A stretch of DNA of 64,000 nt from Nigrospora sphaerica (lineage: Eukaryota > Ascomycota > Sordariomycetes > Amphisphaeriales > Apiosporaceae). Every line of letters starts with the position of its first letter. Position 1 is the first letter of the stretch. The notes under the pieces are model-generated. The model saw only the letters and a list, made by a program, of their open reading frames with translations. It did not search any database and was not told where the DNA came from. The DNA lies in assembly GCA_018287875.1 (NCBI GenBank), contig JAGVVL010000001.1:7254001-7318000 (forward strand), in the 5' to 3' direction. Of the stretch, positions 1-9,944 are shown piece after piece. A program made the position numbers and the translations under genes.

Positions 1-3000
1 AGGACAGACCCAATTCTAGCCAATGAGCGGCTGGGGGAAGAATCCGAAACCCGACCAACACGTACTGCACAATAGTACGAGTGCTGTTCAATGTCGACAT
101 GCAGTCCCACGGAGTTGGACGAGGGACTGGGGATCAACGGATCGGGCGGGCGTCCTGCCCGGGGCTGCCTGACTGGCTGGGGTCCCTGTTTGCAGCTAAG
201 TACCACCGTACGCCATTCGACATCGGACGATACCTGGGCGTTACCAGATTAAGTCACACGACAGGGTCCTGGATCCCTGACTACGAGCCCACTGTGAGGT
301 GCGCGTTCGGATCGGGGCCACCTCGAGGGGCAAGACATTACAAAGACAAGATTGCGCTCATCGCTCGCCGCCCGGACGAACCAGGGCAGCAGGGACGGCG
401 ACGATGTCCTCATAACTACGCGTACAGCTAGCTACGGATGGCATCACCAGCTTCTCCTATCTGCCAGTCGTTGGGAGGGATGTGATACGGCCCAGCCAGG
501 GGGCTCAGGGGTCTGCCTATCCGCATGCGTTTGTGTATCTACTCCTACCTATTGATGCCACGACGCTCAGCATCGCGAAACCAGCTAGCTGCATACAAGT
601 GGCTCGCTCAACTGACCCGGCGCTTCTGCCGGCATGCAGTAGCTTTGTTCTGTCCATACGACTACGGTGCCCCAGACAGATTAACTATGCCCACCATCAT
701 GCCCACGCCGGCTCCCCACCCCATGCTTTCTTTGGCACGATTGGGGTCCCACGAGGTCCCAAACAACCAACCTACCTACGTTGTAGGGTTCCCTCTCCAC
801 GGCCGGTTGCTGAACCTTGGAAGCGGCGCTTGGTCAAGCGACGAGGCCGAAGTCCGCCAGCGACGTCCGAACCCGAAGACAAGGCGTCGTCGTGCATTCG
901 TCCCCCTACCCCCCAGCGCCTCTCGGCCTCCCGAACGAGCGAGCATACTGTCACTGCCGCCGAACGGCAGTTCTCGCGTTGTCACAGACATGGCGCCGGG
1001 ATAAAACTACAAGAGAGCGGTCAAAGGCTCGGGTGCATGCTAAGGGGGCCAGCCGCAAACCATCCGATGCATGCGGCAGGAGGGTGTGCATCGCCATCCT
1101 CCAATGATGTCTGCTGAGCTTGGATTGAAACAGAAGATGCTGGAAGCCTCGAAACAGTGAACAGGAACTAACCACTTAGCGAGCACCCGCAACGGTCGTG
1201 AGCGCCACGCCCGGGTTGATCGGACAGTTGGGGTCCATGGCAATGCGTTCTCTGACAGGCTGCCGCCGTGCCCCCAGGATGCATAACCGTCCCGTTGTTA
1301 TTGCTGTTATTATCGGGAGGAGGCATGCACCTGGATGGGTGCCTCGAGCGATAAGACCTACGAACCTACGGGAGGTCGAGGGCGCTGAGGAGGCTGGCCA
1401 TTGGCTCTGTACACAGCGAGCTACCAGCCGATCTGTTCGGTAAGCAGCCAAGTGTACCTGCAGGCCACGTCTCCGCGCGCGAGACTCGGGCTGGGACTGC
1501 GCCCAGCTCTGTTATCGTCTACACCATCTCGATGTACAAGGCGGCATTGCCCCTCTGGGAAATCAGACATGCCCAGGGTCGTCCCGCGTGCGCCTCTACC
1601 ACACGGTGCAAATGTTAGCGGCATTCCTACGGTGGCACAGGTGGCCACTCCCTTTGATGAGCCCGGCCTCCAGGCTGGTCTGGCCTGGTCCGGCGGCCCC
1701 AGTGGGCGCCGTAGCACACGAGGTATTCGCAATCTTTCGCCAGAATGACACAGTGGCAAGACAAGGCCCGCCGGGCAGAGTGGCTGCGCGAAAAGGCCAG
1801 CTGCACAGGGTCGAACCCATGAGAGGGGGCATCCACGCGGGCCCTGGTCGCCGCCAGGTACCAGTCCGGTGGAGGAGGGCAGCATGACAGCAGGGACCCG
1901 AGTGCATCATCAAGGTTATGAACGTTATGTTCCAACTTGGTCGTCATAACGGCCATTCATCCGTCGGGCCAGCCTGGCGAGCGGGTAACCTGGCAACGAA
2001 CTGGCATAGCCGGTACGGATCCATGGCCCACGGCTGGAGGGCTTGTACAGGGACTGTGTGTGCGTGCTGAGCTGTGCCCGTACCGCCATCGTACTCCGTC
2101 CACAGATGAGGTATGTACATGGCGGTTGCGCCGCGCAAGCAACCAAGCGACATACGCAGCCCTTCCAACCAGCCAGCAGTCCGTCCTGAGCACCCACGCC
2201 CCCCTCCGGCAGGCCGCCCGTCTCTGGATCAAGACCAGACCTACCGGCACTGCTCCTCCTGCCAGGCGCTTGTCTTCCTCTGGATCCCGACATGGATGGA
2301 TGACCACACCCCCCCCTGGCCAACTCGCGGCCGTGGCCTATGCCACTCCACCCCAGCTGCGCTCTCATTCATCGCTCCACGGTCGTCCCACCCGACGCAG
2401 GTGCAAGTGACCGACTATCGCCCTCCCCACACACACCTAGCCAGCCAGCTCTTCCCAGTCCCCGTCCCTTTCGGCCGCTCCATCCTCGTCGGTTTCCCTT
2501 CCCTCTCTGCGTCCATCTCTCGATTCACTTTCCTACCGTTTCTTCCCGCCCGATATCGTACCTTTACTTCGCTTTCGTCCGTCGCTCTCTGCTCCTGTCT
2601 CCCCCTCTCCCTCTCTGTGCCTGCGCGTGCTCCCTCATCTCTGCCCAGCAGCCCGCTCGCCTCGTCGCTGTTAGTCAAGATAGCAATTCACCCAAGCTCC
2701 GAGGCACAACAAGAGAACATCAACAAAAGAGAGAGAGAGAGAGAAAGAAAGGAAGGATTGCGGCAACCCTCTTCCGTACCTACCTAGTTAATCACCCGGC
2801 CTCTCACTTCCTACCGCGCTCCCTCCCCTTCCCCTTCCCTTCCCGCTCCTCTTCTATCTCACCTTCGTCCCTTCCCCCCTCCCCACACTTTCCGGTCAGT
2901 CAATTGAGGCCGCAGCCAGTCCGCTGTCCCAAGCAAGCAAGCACGAAACCCTACAACCGTACTGCCGGGTTTCGAGACAGTGCCTAATTGAGATTCTGCC

Positions 3001-4116
3001 TCTTCCACCATAAAGCTCCGCATCCAGCAATTCGCAGGCTTCCAAGTCAGCGATCTGAAGGCCTTGGAACCGTTAGCGCGCGTGCCTGCTCACCACGTCA
3101 CACCCGCTTGGACTCCATTGATTCCCGGATCCGCTCCCCCAGGCCAGGACCACCCAGCCGTGCCTCCCAACGACGAGAAGACCGGCCACTACCGGACTCA
3201 AACAGTCACACGCCCCTCTACATAACTCGTCCGAGTCAAGCTCCTCCCAAGTCGACATCGTCAAAAACCCCCCGACCATCCTCGAGCCACCACCACTCGT
3301 CCACCATCTACACCCACTCTGACATCAACCCACTCGAGGCGGGCCGGTCATCTCGACTTGGTCACGACGCCCAGCTCCCCCACTCTCCTTGTACTGCGTC
3401 CTCTCGGCCAACGACACGCAATACTCGCCAGCCTCGATCTGTTCGGATGCTGCTCTAGACGTCGGCTTGCGCTCGTGCACTATAGAACAACGCGGTTTTC
3501 CACCCCGCGTCCGTATACTGCTGCGAAGCCAACCTATCCGCCACGTTCCGTCCTTGGTCTGAGTCCATACTCTGGAGCAAGGACATTGCCGCCGCTGCAG
3601 CAACCTCAACTTCACCTCCAACAAAAACAAAAACAACACTACAATCAAGCATCCTGCCACTCTTTTCGGTCCATACAACAACTTCTTTCCATGTTCCCAT
3701 AACGACGATTTCTTTCTATTCCTTTCGGGCTCCCTTGTCCATCCATTCCACACCACGCGACTGGCAACTTGCACCTCTTTTCCATTTGTCCAGCAAGCCG
3801 CAACCTCAATACCCCGATGAGCATCTGACCAATCACGATACGGAGTTTACATTTGCTTTGCCTCCTCTTTCCTTAGCACCCCGATCACTCTTCTGTATAT
3901 TCCGCCACCCTTCTCGAATTCCCTTGTTGCCTTGAGAGGCCCATCTGTGTCCCCAGCAGATTGAGCTCCTCTGTATAGGATTGTGGATACCCTACTCGAC
4001 AGAGACCGTCTGAAAGGGCCTCAATCCCTTGAAGACGTCTACCATTGCCTGTGGTTTCTCGTTTTCGGTCTCTTTCTCTTCGATCCCAATCTCCGTCTCT
4101 CTTTCGAGACGACGTC
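1..4116. other. Gene-free region and 5' leader of the Ran1/Ksp1-type kinase gene
   Basis: No reading frame here has recognisable protein features. The open frames, the longest near 2113-2987, are low-complexity Pro/Ser/Arg translations of pyrimidine-rich DNA. From about 2420 to 3900 the plus strand becomes strongly C/T-rich, with runs such as CCTTCCCCTTCCC near 2825-2845 and a short GA repeat at 2729-2750. That is typical of promoter and leader DNA of highly regulated filamentous-fungal genes. I infer that the kinase promoter and a long untranslated leader lie in the right-hand half. Nothing is recognised in 1-2000. Confidence 0.5.
2420..2900 (+). promoter_or_regulatory. Pyrimidine-rich tract upstream of the kinase gene
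   Basis: The plus strand is dominated by C and T over several hundred bases, interrupted by a purine stretch of (GA)n at about 2729-2750. CT-rich tracts before transcription start sites are common in filamentous ascomycetes, so this probably marks the core promoter or leader of the kinase at 4117. No start site can be fixed from sequence alone. Confidence 0.35.
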
Positions 4117-6129
4117 ATGGAATGCTTGAGAAACGAGTTTCACGATGGCGTACTACTCGGTGGGAGATACAAAACAATCTCCCCTCTCAACCATGGATCT
4201 TTCGGTATGGTCTTCAAGGCCGAGGACCTCGAAACCAACCAAACGGTGGCTATCAAGTGTCTAACTAAGAAGACGGCGGCCAATGAGGCTGGCGTAGAGT
4301 TTGCCATTGACGAGAAGTCTGAAGAGCTCTTTTGCCACCGCCGCCTTGGCGTCCACCCCAACGTCGTGAACCTGACGCACTCGTTCGAGACCGACGCGCA
4401 CATGTATCTCGTTCTCGAGTACTGCTCGCGCGGAGATCTGTACGAAGCAATTCGAAGCGGCTACGGGCCCCTTGAGACCGAGCACGTCCGTCGTTTCATG
4501 CTGGAGCTCGTGGATGCCGTTGACTACATGCACTCCAAGGGCATCTACCACCGAGACATCAAGCCTGAGAACATCTTCCTCACCGAAGACGGCTCTCTGA
4601 AGCTCGGCGACTTCGGACTGGGAACGACTGAGAAGTGGTCATACGAGATGACTGTCGGGAGCGATCGCTATATGGCCCCGGAGCAGTACGATTCGGCTGG
4701 TGCTGGCTACTCTCCCGCCCAGGCGGACATCTGGGCCATCGGCATCTGCCTGTTGAACATCCTCTTCTCGCGCAACCCTTTCACGGCACCCACCGAGGCA
4801 GACCCTTTGTTCCTGGATTTCTCCCGCGACAAGCAGTCACTGTTCGATGTCTTCCCGACCATGTCCCAGGACACGTACGAAGTCATCGTGCAGTGCATGA
4901 ACATGGACCCCTCGAGGCGCTCGCTCGTCGGGGCCAGAGAAGCGCTTCTCCGTGTTGTCAGCTTCACGACGCTGGAGGAGGAAGATGACGACTTCTGCTG
5001 CGCGGAGCGCACGCCGATTGCTACTGCCAACCGCGAGCCGTTGCGCACGCCTTCGATCCAGAGTCCCCAGGTGGACCAGGGTACATTCCCTTGGGCCAAG
5101 GCACTCCACGCCGCATCTCCTCTTCGTCAACTCAGCGCCATCCCGGATAACGAGAGCTACACCGAGGACCTGTTCCCCAAGTCAGAGGGCACGGTGGACT
5201 GGATGTCGTCCGTCCAGAGCCCGTCAATTGGCTCGGTTCTCACCTCTAACCTGGCGATGTCGATGAACTCGGTGGGTCCGAGCCGTCCCATGGACATGCC
5301 CTTGCGGATCCGTCCTCGGGTGTCGCCTGCCGCCGGCTCTCTTCCCATCGCCATGGCCGCGCCCAAGACTAACCTGAACGCCATGTCGATGGTGTTTGGG
5401 CAGAAGAAGGATGTCGTGTCTAAGAGTTGGAGCGACATGTGGGACGAGGACGTGGAGGAGGACGAGCAAGAGCTCACGCGCCAACTTGAGGCGCTCAAGG
5501 CGCTGAACGCGAGAACCTGGAGCCAGGAAAGCAAGACGGATGCCACTCCCACGCCACCGGATCAGGTATCCGCCCTGCCGGCGCAGGCGTCTGGTAATGA
5601 GAAGCCAGCGGCTTCGCCTGTGGACGATGCCTTCAGCGACATCGACGGCGATCTGGTTGCGGACGGGTTCTTCTTCCACGAGCCCACCCCCGTCAAGGAC
5701 ACCAAGGAGCCGGAGCATTGCCCGGCCCGCTACTCGCCGCCCTCGAAGCGCACCGGCGTCGACAAGTGGGCCGCTCTCGGCGACCGGCGCCGGGCATTCA
5801 ACTCACCCCCGGGCAAGAAGCCTTCTACTTTTATGACGACGAAACGACACATCGGATTTGCATTTAACACATACAACCATCAAAACAACAATCACCACAA
5901 CAACAATAACAGCAATAACAACAATAACAACACACCTCACGGACTGGGACTGGGATTGGGCGTTTTGGATGTTGTTGACCCTAATAGCCAGAAATGGCCC
6001 AACCGGGATCGCGTAGCAATGCGTGACTACCCGTGGAAGAAGGGTCGAGACAATTGGAACTGGCGCCGGGAGAAGCGTCATGATTTCGATGTCGAGTGGG
6101 TTGGCTCGCACTGCCAGGGTGTCCATTGA
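4117..6129 (+). CDS. KSP1: Serine/threonine protein kinase, Ran1/Ksp1 (Sks1/Vhs1) family
   Basis: Single exon, 670 residues, using the first in-frame ATG; upstream in-frame codons are non-ATG. The catalytic domain fills about residues 15-305. It has a glycine loop NHGSFGMVF (25-33), VAIK with the ATP-anchoring lysine K47, HRDIKPEN with the catalytic aspartate D147, DFG at 165-167 and APE at 187-189. The N-terminal G-R-Y-x-x-x-x-x-L-N-H-G-S-F-G layout and the later S-W-S-D-M-W-D-E-D motif before an acidic stretch resemble Ksp1/Ran1 kinases. In yeasts these act in nutrient (PKA/TORC1) signalling, filamentation, autophagy and the block to meiosis. The tail after residue 310 is Ser/Pro-rich and probably disordered. 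It carries a 14-residue stretch mostly of asparagine encoded by AAC/AAT repeats near 5884-5935. The exact paralogue assignment is inferred. Confidence 0.88.
   Translation: MECLRNEFHDGVLLGGRYKTISPLNHGSFGMVFKAEDLETNQTVAIKCLTKKTAANEAGVEFAIDEKSEELFCHRRLGVHPNVVNLTHSFETDAHMYLVLEYCSRGDLYEAIRSGYGPLETEHVRRFMLELVDAVDYMHSKGIYHRDIKPENIFLTEDGSLKLGDFGLGTTEKWSYEMTVGSDRYMAPEQYDSAGAGYSPAQADIWAIGICLLNILFSRNPFTAPTEADPLFLDFSRDKQSLFDVFPTMSQDTYEVIVQCMNMDPSRRSLVGAREALLRVVSFTTLEEEDDDFCCAERTPIATANREPLRTPSIQSPQVDQGTFPWAKALHAASPLRQLSAIPDNESYTEDLFPKSEGTVDWMSSVQSPSIGSVLTSNLAMSMNSVGPSRPMDMPLRIRPRVSPAAGSLPIAMAAPKTNLNAMSMVFGQKKDVVSKSWSDMWDEDVEEDEQELTRQLEALKALNARTWSQESKTDATPTPPDQVSALPAQASGNEKPAASPVDDAFSDIDGDLVADGFFFHEPTPVKDTKEPEHCPARYSPPSKRTGVDKWAALGDRRRAFNSPPGKKPSTFMTTKRHIGFAFNTYNHQNNNHHNNNNSNNNNNNTPHGLGLGLGVLDVVDPNSQKWPNRDRVAMRDYPWKKGRDNWNWRREKRHDFDVEWVGSHCQGVH
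5880..5935 (+). repeat. AAC/AAT trinucleotide repeat coding a poly-Asn run
   Basis: Imperfect AAC/AAT/CAC triplets inside the kinase gene encode an Asn/His-rich segment. The frame is preserved, so length changes by whole units would only alter the disordered tail. Confidence 0.85.
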
Positions 6130-7596
6130 TTTGGATGGGCACTTTTGGACGTGAGTCACTTGTAGTTGGGCTCATCTCTTCACCACACATGGTTTGCCTC
6201 GGGTTGCCGCCCCTTCGTTTCAGCAGTGTCTTTATTCTTCCCTTTCTCCTTCGTTTTAGAAGCTTGGAAAGCGGTCGGGCGGTTTGGTGGCAAGCAGACC
6301 CGAGGATCTTCGCAACGTCTGGTTCTCGGGTTCGGTATCGATTTGGAAAAGCAAAAAGGCAACCCTGCATTCCTGGTGGCTTGATCTAGCCTCAGCTCGC
6401 TCTCTGCGTATTAGATATTCTCCACAGATACTTCGACAAAAATACCAGAAGTTACCCACTCCATGAGCAAATGTCTCTCATACTGCCGGCAATAGGATGG
6501 GAAGGCAGCATCACGGTCAGCAAGACGGACGAGATGCAAGCCGCAGGTCTTGCGTGGTGTGTAAACACTCGGCCTCTTCGGCCTACGCCGCAGATGCCGG
6601 GAGAAAGGCGGCGACGTTGCTGATGTCACCGGGCCGTGTTCCGCTGAGAGGTCGAGGGCAGGAAGCATGCGTAATGATGACTGGCGCGGTAGCCCCTTGT
6701 TTTCGCACGGCCGCGGACGTTACCAAGAAGACCGGCGCAGCGATTACGGCATCGGCAGACTCCGTAGAGACAGCCCCAATACTCCGGCAGGGATTTCAGG
6801 AGGGAGGGGGATGGCACGCTTGGGCTCATCCGTGTCCTTATCCTGTGTGACCGAACGCTCCGGGTGACATGACGTGTGCGCTAGCCGTCGAAGTTTGGCC
6901 TCGCTACCGTTAGGCCCGGCGCCGGGTCGGCCCCAGCGACGGCCGCTATTGCAGGACGGATTTACAGAGGTCGCTAGCCGCGCAGGTGATGAATATGGGC
7001 GCTGGCAAGCTGGCGAGTGGAAAACGGCTGCCGCGGCCAGTACGGGAGGGCAGAGAGGAAGGGCGCGGGTTGCCCGCAAGCACAAAACACACGCGCGCGC
7101 ACACGCACACACACACACACAACCACCTTCCCCCGGCTCCTCTTCCCTTAGACGGTGACGGATGCGGCGGAGCGAACACTCGGAAGGACGCGGTCGGCAG
7201 TGCGGCCGACGATGTCGCCGAAAAGGGGGGAGGGGGTAAATGGAGGGCGACCTAAGGGGTGGTTGCTTACGCCCTCGACTCCCATGATACCGTCATTCTT
7301 GAATGGCGAAGCAAACGAGACCGAGATCGCCAAGATCAGCGAACACCCTCCTCACCTGGGCGTGCTTGGGGTACAGTCTTGTCGCACTGGGTCTTGGATG
7401 GTACACGTACACGTCCATAAATGGGTATTCTGTGTGGTCGGTTAAGGAGGGTCTATTATCACGTCTAACACGATCAAACCGAGCTACATATGATGATCAA
7501 ACACACACGGGACTGAAACCATAGTCTTGTATTATCAGCTACATCACCATAGAGAAAAGTACACAACAAGGTACTACCTTTGCCGACAGAGCCGTC
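6130..7596. other. Intergenic region between convergent kinase and permease genes
   Basis: This 1.47 kb spacer lies between the 3' ends of two convergent genes. It should hold both 3' untranslated regions and terminators. It contains a CA/CG dinucleotide tract at about 7087-7124. No coding features are recognised. Confidence 0.5.
7087..7124 (+). repeat. (CA)n/(CG)n microsatellite
   Basis: Alternating purine-pyrimidine tract, CACACGCGCGCGCACACGCA followed by about eight CA units. Confidence 0.9.
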
Positions 7597-9944
7597 CTAT
7601 TCGGCTACGGGTTTGGCACCGATGAGAGACTTGGGAATAAAGGCCCAGACCGTCCCCACCACCGAGAGAGTGAATGACAGGCTCATCACGAGCCACACCT
7701 TGAGCCGCTCTCTGGTACCGAGTTCGTGCCCGAACAACTTGAGATAGAAGGCCAAGGGAAGCCTGGTAAACAAAACCAGGTGGTCAGCCGCAACACCACG
7801 TGTTATACTGCGAAGGGCAGGGGAGGCTGGGGAACTCACGTGACGCAGATAGTAAAACATAGGGCACTGCCCATAAAGGCCATGATGGTGTCGAAGCCGG
7901 GGAACGCAATAGCAATGCCAAGAAACAGCAGCAACGTTACCATCCGGATCGTCACCTTCAGGACGCCCCTAAAAGCGCTTGACCGGCCTAAGAAAGTCGA
8001 CTCATCGGCCACGGCGTGCGGATGAAGGCCTGTCAGTACCTCGAGTGTCGCGACGATGGGCTGAGCGTTCAGGGGGATCTTGGTTAACGGGATAATGGCG
8101 ATGAATATGACCAGAAACGCTTTCAACGCGTCTGGATAGCCCGTCGTCTTTAAGATGTTGGACGTAATTTCATCGCTCACGCCGTCACCGAACATCAGAT
8201 AGCCGACAATGGCCACAGCCGCGTCCAAGAGATACGTAAACGAGAAGGTGATCTTCACAGCCTCCTCGTAACGGTGGGGATGGCGCATGTCGCGGTAGAT
8301 CTAAGCCTCGTCAATGCTGTTCCGCTATCCTTCAGCTTGGCAGGGAATGACATACCGACGGGAACACGCTGTGGCCACCCCAAGGAGCCATGAGCAACCC
8401 AAACGACAGTGGCAGTGTCAGCCAGTTCTCGGGGAAAAGATAAGTCATGGCAGGCTGGATGAGAGACCCGGGCGCCTCTGTCTTGATGAAACCGTCCGCA
8501 ATAACGATCATGACGACTGATACTCGTCAATAACCGACCGCAGAGTGAGACGGGGGAAGGGGAGGGCGCCACGACTTACTAGAGAAAACGCACACTATGC
8601 CAATGAAACTCGTGTAACTCAAGATACTGAGAGGCGCAAACTGCAAGGGTATCAACAGAACGGTGCACACAATTTTCCACCCGGTTACGCTCATGGCCCC
8701 GGGAAACAAAAGGTTCAACGAGTCGGAAAACAGCACTACGAGCGCAACACAGGCCGCAAGAAGTTCGAGGGTAAAGACTATACTCGTGATGATGCGGGCC
8801 TTTTTGCCGAAGGAAATGTAGGCAATGTCCGAGAACGTGGTAGCAGTGGGTTCGAGTCGGAGGCACTTGGCCAACAGGCGGGCCGTCCAGCCCGTGACTA
8901 CGGCGCAAAGGGTAAGGGCTATCAGGCCACAAAGCCATCCTGCGTACCTGAGCCCGATGGGCAGACTCAGGAGACCAACTCCGATCAAGACGCTGGTAGC
9001 AGGGAACGGTCAGCCGGGTCCGGGCGGTCATGGCAAGCAAGGCGGCGGCGCTGCTTACTTGGTGGAATTCATGACGGTCTGGGGCAGTGTAGACTGGCCA
9101 CAGACAGTCAGGACAAACGTGCCATCATCCTGCTCGACCTCTTTCACGAGAATAGGGGGGCGGCCTCCATGCGCGTCCGCCCTGGCCTGTTGCTGCTGAC
9201 GCCACAGCTCCCCGGCCTGGGCCATGGACTGGTGGCTCATCTGGGAGTTGACCGTCCCATAGGTCCTATAAGACGAAAAGCTCCCGAGGATGGGCGAACT
9301 GGCTAAATGCGGCTGAACCTCGAAAATGGAGTTGCTCCGTACCGAGCCAGCGGGCGAGATGACGCGCGACAGATCGTGGCCGAAGCCTTTGCGTTCGCCT
9401 CCCCGGCGCTGCGTGCTGTAGGGAGTCGGGTCATCGGCCGGCCCCGACTCGTCATCCGTCACTACCTGATCTGATGCCTCGAGGTGTTGACGCAGAAGGG
9501 ACGTCTGTGGGTTCGCCTCTATGTCGCTTCGGCCGTACTGTATGGGGTCCGCCTGGACGGGCTGCTGGTCGGGCGCAAACTCGAACGATTGTGGTTGAGG
9601 GATCACCTCCGGGAAGGCCGCGGCACGCTGCCAGCTGCGCGTGAAGGAACGTAGACTGTTGACACCACCGATGTCGGTGATGGCGGCGAGTCTATTAGTC
9701 GCCGATGACCTAGAGAATCCGGTCAGTCTGGCACCAGGGGCCCTGGGGTAGACAAGAGGGTCGCCAACCTTCTTCGAAGGCGGCCGGGCTGCCCATCGTC
9801 GCTAGGATGCCGTTCGGCTCCCAGCAGGCTGTTCCGCTCTTCAAAGCGAACGCTCTGCTGGCCGAGTGACGACGCGCTGTCGCCCCCCGCGGGGGAGGAA
9901 CCGCGCTCGTACTCGGCCCATGTAGCCGGCTGTCTCGACGTCAT
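7597..9944 (-). CDS. AVT1: Vacuolar amino-acid permease, Avt1-like (AAAP family)
   Basis: Six exons on the minus strand: 9944-9769, 9709-9059, 8992-8580, 8516-8356, 8300-7840 and 7762-7597, giving 675 residues. Phases agree at every junction. Introns are 55-77 bp and most show CTGAC or TTGAC branch sites. The first donor (GTTGGC at 9768) is weak; GTCTAC 14 bases downstream, at 9754, would also keep frame. The N-terminal 260 residues are a polar cytosolic region with the segment VNSLRSFTRSWQRAA, seen in fungal Avt1 homologues. GQSTLPQTVMNSTN (about 263-276) precedes the first membrane helix, NVLIGVGLLSLP. About eleven hydrophobic segments follow, including NIL-type amino-acid permease features such as SFGLLMAPWGGHSVFP. 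Yeast Avt1 carries neutral amino acids into the vacuole in exchange for protons; that role is inferred here. The gene is divergent from cdc48. Confidence 0.87.

Noticed and set aside
1808..1818. GGGTCGAACCC, resembling a tRNA B box
   Set aside because: No A box or cloverleaf can be drawn around it.
4045..4116. Extended N-terminus for the Ran1/Ksp1-type kinase
   Set aside because: Would start at TTG; the added 24 residues are Ser/Arg-rich leader translation. ATG at 4117 is the first in-frame ATG.
1..4116. Proline/serine-rich plus-strand frames up to 224 codons
   Set aside because: Translations of C/T-rich leader DNA with no conserved features.
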